Shown here one piece after another: positions 61,321-64,000 of a stretch of 64,000 nucleotides of DNA. The notes beneath the pieces were generated by a model, which did not search any database, was not told the origin of the DNA, and saw only the letters and a list, made by a program, of their open reading frames with translations. Position 1 is the stretch's first letter; every line of letters starts with the position of its first letter. The position numbers were made by a program, and so were the translations under genes. Source of the stretch: Anadara kagoshimensis (lineage: Eukaryota; Mollusca; Bivalvia; Arcoida; Arcidae). Location: assembly GCA_021292105.1 (NCBI GenBank), contig CM037869.1, positions 33,206,835-33,270,834 on the forward strand, written 5' to 3'.

Positions 61321-62915
61321 ATATATAGTTTTAAGATAATTAACTATTTCAGTATCTCTTTGCATCTGTAACCTTGACCTTTGAACCCATGACCTTCATT
61401 CATATATCAAAATGATTGTTAGTCAATGACTAAAATATTCTAATATACATGCCTATATAAAAAGTTTATAGTTTACGAGATAATTAATCATTTAAGTATT
61501 CATTTGCATCTATGACCTTGCCCTTAGAACCTAAGACCTTAATTCATATATCAAATGATCAATGCACCAATGCCTACAATATTCTAATTTACATGCCTAT
61601 ACAAAATGTTTATAATTTTTTTTATATAATTACCAATTCCAGTATTTTTTGCAACTGTGACCTTGACCTATGAATCCGTGACCTTCATCTAAAAATCAAA
61701 ATGACCGTTAGGCCAATACCTACAACATTCCAATATATATGGTTATACAAAAAGTTGATAGTTTTTTTTAGATAATTAACCATTTAAGTATTTGTTTGCA
61801 TCTATGACCTTGAACTCTGAACCTATGACCTTCATTTATACATCAAAATGATTGTTGTGCAAATGCCTACAATATTCTAATATACATGCCTATACAAAAA
61901 GTTAATAGTTTTCATGATAATTAACCATTTCAGTAATATTTCGTATCTGTGACCTTGACCTTTAAACCAATGACCTTAATCTATATATCAAAATGATCGT
62001 TACATCAATACTAACAATATTCTAATATACATGTCTATACAAAAAGTTTATAGTTTTCAAGATAATTAACCATTTCTGTATTGTTTTGCATCTGTGACCT
62101 TGGCCTTTAAACTCATGACCTTTTTCTATACATCAAAATGATCCTTGTATTAATACCTACAACATTCAAATATACATGCCTATACAAAAAGTTAATAGTT
62201 TTCAAGATAATTAACCATTTCAGTATCATTTTGCATCTGTGACCTTGACCTTTGAACCTATGACCTTAATCTATATATCAAAATGATCGTTACATCAATA
62301 CTAACAATATTCTAATATACATGTCTATACAAAAAGTTTATAGTTTTCAAGATAATTAACCATTTCTGTATTGTTTTGCATCTGTGACCTTGACCTTTGA
62401 ACCATGGCCTTTTTCTATACATCAAAATGATCGTTGTATCAATATTTACAACATTCTAATATACATCCCTATACAAAAAGTTTATAGTTTTCCAGATAAC
62501 AATTAAAATCAGAGGTAAAAAAAAAAATTAGGTCATGACCTTCACAATTGACCTTGATCCCATTTTAAAGATAATAACAAGAATATGTCAAAACTGAAAA
62601 CCCCATGTCATTATCTGGTCAAATAGTAAAGTTATAACAATTTGAAGCTATTTTACGATTTTTTCAAAACTTAACTCAAAAATGCGTAACCTATTTTTTG
62701 TTCGAATTTCACAAAAAGATATGGTAGCCATGGTAACGCCACAAACAAATCTGAATTGCACCGGCCCATATATATTTCTTACCAAGTTTCATTAAAATCT
62801 GTCAGGTAGTTTCAGAGGAGAAGTCGAAAATGTGTGTTAACAACGCACGCACACATGCACACACATACACACGCTGCACTATGCCATAAGCTCACATGAC
62901 CAGATGAGCTTAAAA
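61321..62915 (+). mobile_element. Minisatellite element type 1, copy F (5' end missing)
   Basis: About eight core units of about 145 bp (GTGACCTTGACCTTTGAACC) start directly after the 129-bp duplication, with no AGGCCC terminus. The 3' part has GCGTAACCTATTTTTTGTTC and (ACAC)-rich ACGCACGCACACATGCAC; it ends CATGACCAGATGAGCTTAAA. Most like copy C at the 3' side. Confidence 0.75.
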
Positions 62916-63252
62916 GGCAGAGTAAATGGACTTGGTTAATTTTCTATCATTGCAGAAATTGCCAAATTTTTCTCAGTTAAGCTGGATTATTTGCAATTCG
63001 TTAACAAAATAGATAGCAATCAAACACATCTGACAAGTATTATGCTGATGATACTAAATTTGAAAGTCTAGCAATTTATCTGGATTTCTCCAAGATTCTA
63101 ATGATTTCAAGCATTTCTCTACTGAAGAAAATCATTATTGTTGCACACTGATACTGATGTTCTTATAAATGACGTTCACATACCCGCACTACATTATTAT
63201 AATTTGCGCATAGGTTTGTCAATTGGTTGTTGCATTGCCTGTCCTGGTTTTA
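62916..63252. other. Intergenic: nothing recognised
   Basis: AT-rich sequence between elements F and G; no ORF or TIR seen. Confidence 0.3.
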
Positions 63253-64000
63253 AACAAGAGGCCCAATAGGGCCTGTGATGCTCAACTGGCAGGTAATTTA
63301 CATTTTGGATAAATAACCTGCAAATCTTGTGAAATGGCATTCCCCCTCCTTTTTACAATTGCAACTGGAACCAAAGTGGTTGGAAACCAAATCTGCATTG
63401 GTCTTTCATGTTTTTGCTATGTATAGGAACAGAAGCCACCTTGGAGTTTGGCTGATATGCCATACACAACTTTTAGATTACTGTTACTAAAGGACTTTTC
63501 ATGCTGTATTGGGTTAGAATTGGCCAATTCAGGAGAAAATTTTCAATGATTTGGTTGAAACACACATCTTATTTGTACACTACATAAAAATTGGGTCAAC
63601 AATTTTTTTTCAAGAAAGGTAAAACATTAGGTAATAACCTTCACAATTGACCTTGACCTCATTTTGAAGGTAATTACAAGAATATTTCAAAACTGAAAAC
63701 CCCATGTCATTATCTGATCAAATAATGAAGATATGACAATTTCAGCAATTTTTTGCATCCGTGACCTTGACCTTTGAATCCATAACCTTTCTCTATACAT
63801 CAAAATAGTAGTTGAATTATTATCTACAACATTCTAATATATATGCCTATAGAAAATGTTAACAGTTTTCAAGATAATTAACCATTTCAGTATTATTTTG
63901 TATCTGTGACCTTGACCTTTGAACCCCTGACCTTAATCTATATATCACAATTATCGTTACATCAATACCAACAATATTCTAATATACATGCCTATACAAA
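63253..64000 (+). mobile_element. Minisatellite element type 1, copy G (runs off the window)
   Basis: 5' end AACAAGAGGCCCAATAGGGC then CTGTGATGCTCAACTGG, as in copy C; a unique part, then core units from about 63750 (CCGTGACCTTGACCTTTGAA). The 3' end is beyond the window. Confidence 0.75.

Overview
This is an AT-rich eukaryotic window: spliced genes with GT-AG introns, tRNA-headed SINEs, 3' ends of non-LTR retrotransposons, many small DNA-transposon relics, and Pearl/HINE-type elements carrying minisatellite cores. The minisatellite elements and the gene content fit a bivalve mollusc; this is inferred from repeat style and protein similarity and was not tested by a search. No bacterial features, CRISPR arrays, rRNA genes or intact tRNA genes were seen.

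Gene 1 (958-24562, + strand) is the C-terminal 18 exons of an orthologue of ZC3H13 (Drosophila Flacc), a scaffold subunit of the nuclear m6A methyltransferase complex. The exons were read by eye from splice sites. Every junction phase closes, and the sum is 4242 nt (1413 codons plus stop). The N-terminal part, where the family has its CCCH zinc finger, lies left of the window. Introns hold SINEs, MITEs, two LINE 3' fragments in introns 7 and 15, a LINE fragment with a clean target-site duplication (intron 12), an 841-bp hAT relic with 8-bp target duplication and a BED-finger remnant (intron 7), and other TIR elements.

Gene 2 (38117-49165, - strand) is an mTERF-family mitochondrial protein: exon 1 (mitochondrial presequence) at 48851-49165, a 9.4-kb intron, and a large exon 2 at 38117-39424. 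Gene 3 (56880-58124, - strand) is a paralogous large exon of a second mTERF gene whose first exon is not in the window. The two copies are a mosaic of nearly identical and strongly diverged stretches.

The rest is repeat-dominated. At least seven elements share one 5' terminus (hairpin-forming AGGCCC..GGGCCT followed by GCTCACCTGAG) and/or one 3' terminus (hairpin, then CTCAGGTGAGCTAA), but they carry different tandem cores with units of about 130-146 bp. All cores contain direct repeats of TGACCT/AGGTCA. A related pair forms the centre of a roughly 3-kb inverted duplication (26.3-29.4 kb and 58.7-61.3 kb). A foldback-like element (50.9-53.2 kb) has TIRs built of TTGGGCCAAC minisatellites. A second inverted pair (44.9 and 48.7 kb) carries 21-bp units centred on the palindrome TCGTTATAACGA.

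The strongest leads for something undescribed are the shared-terminus/different-core repeat superfamily with nuclear-receptor-like half sites, the two foldback structures, and the mosaic mTERF pair.
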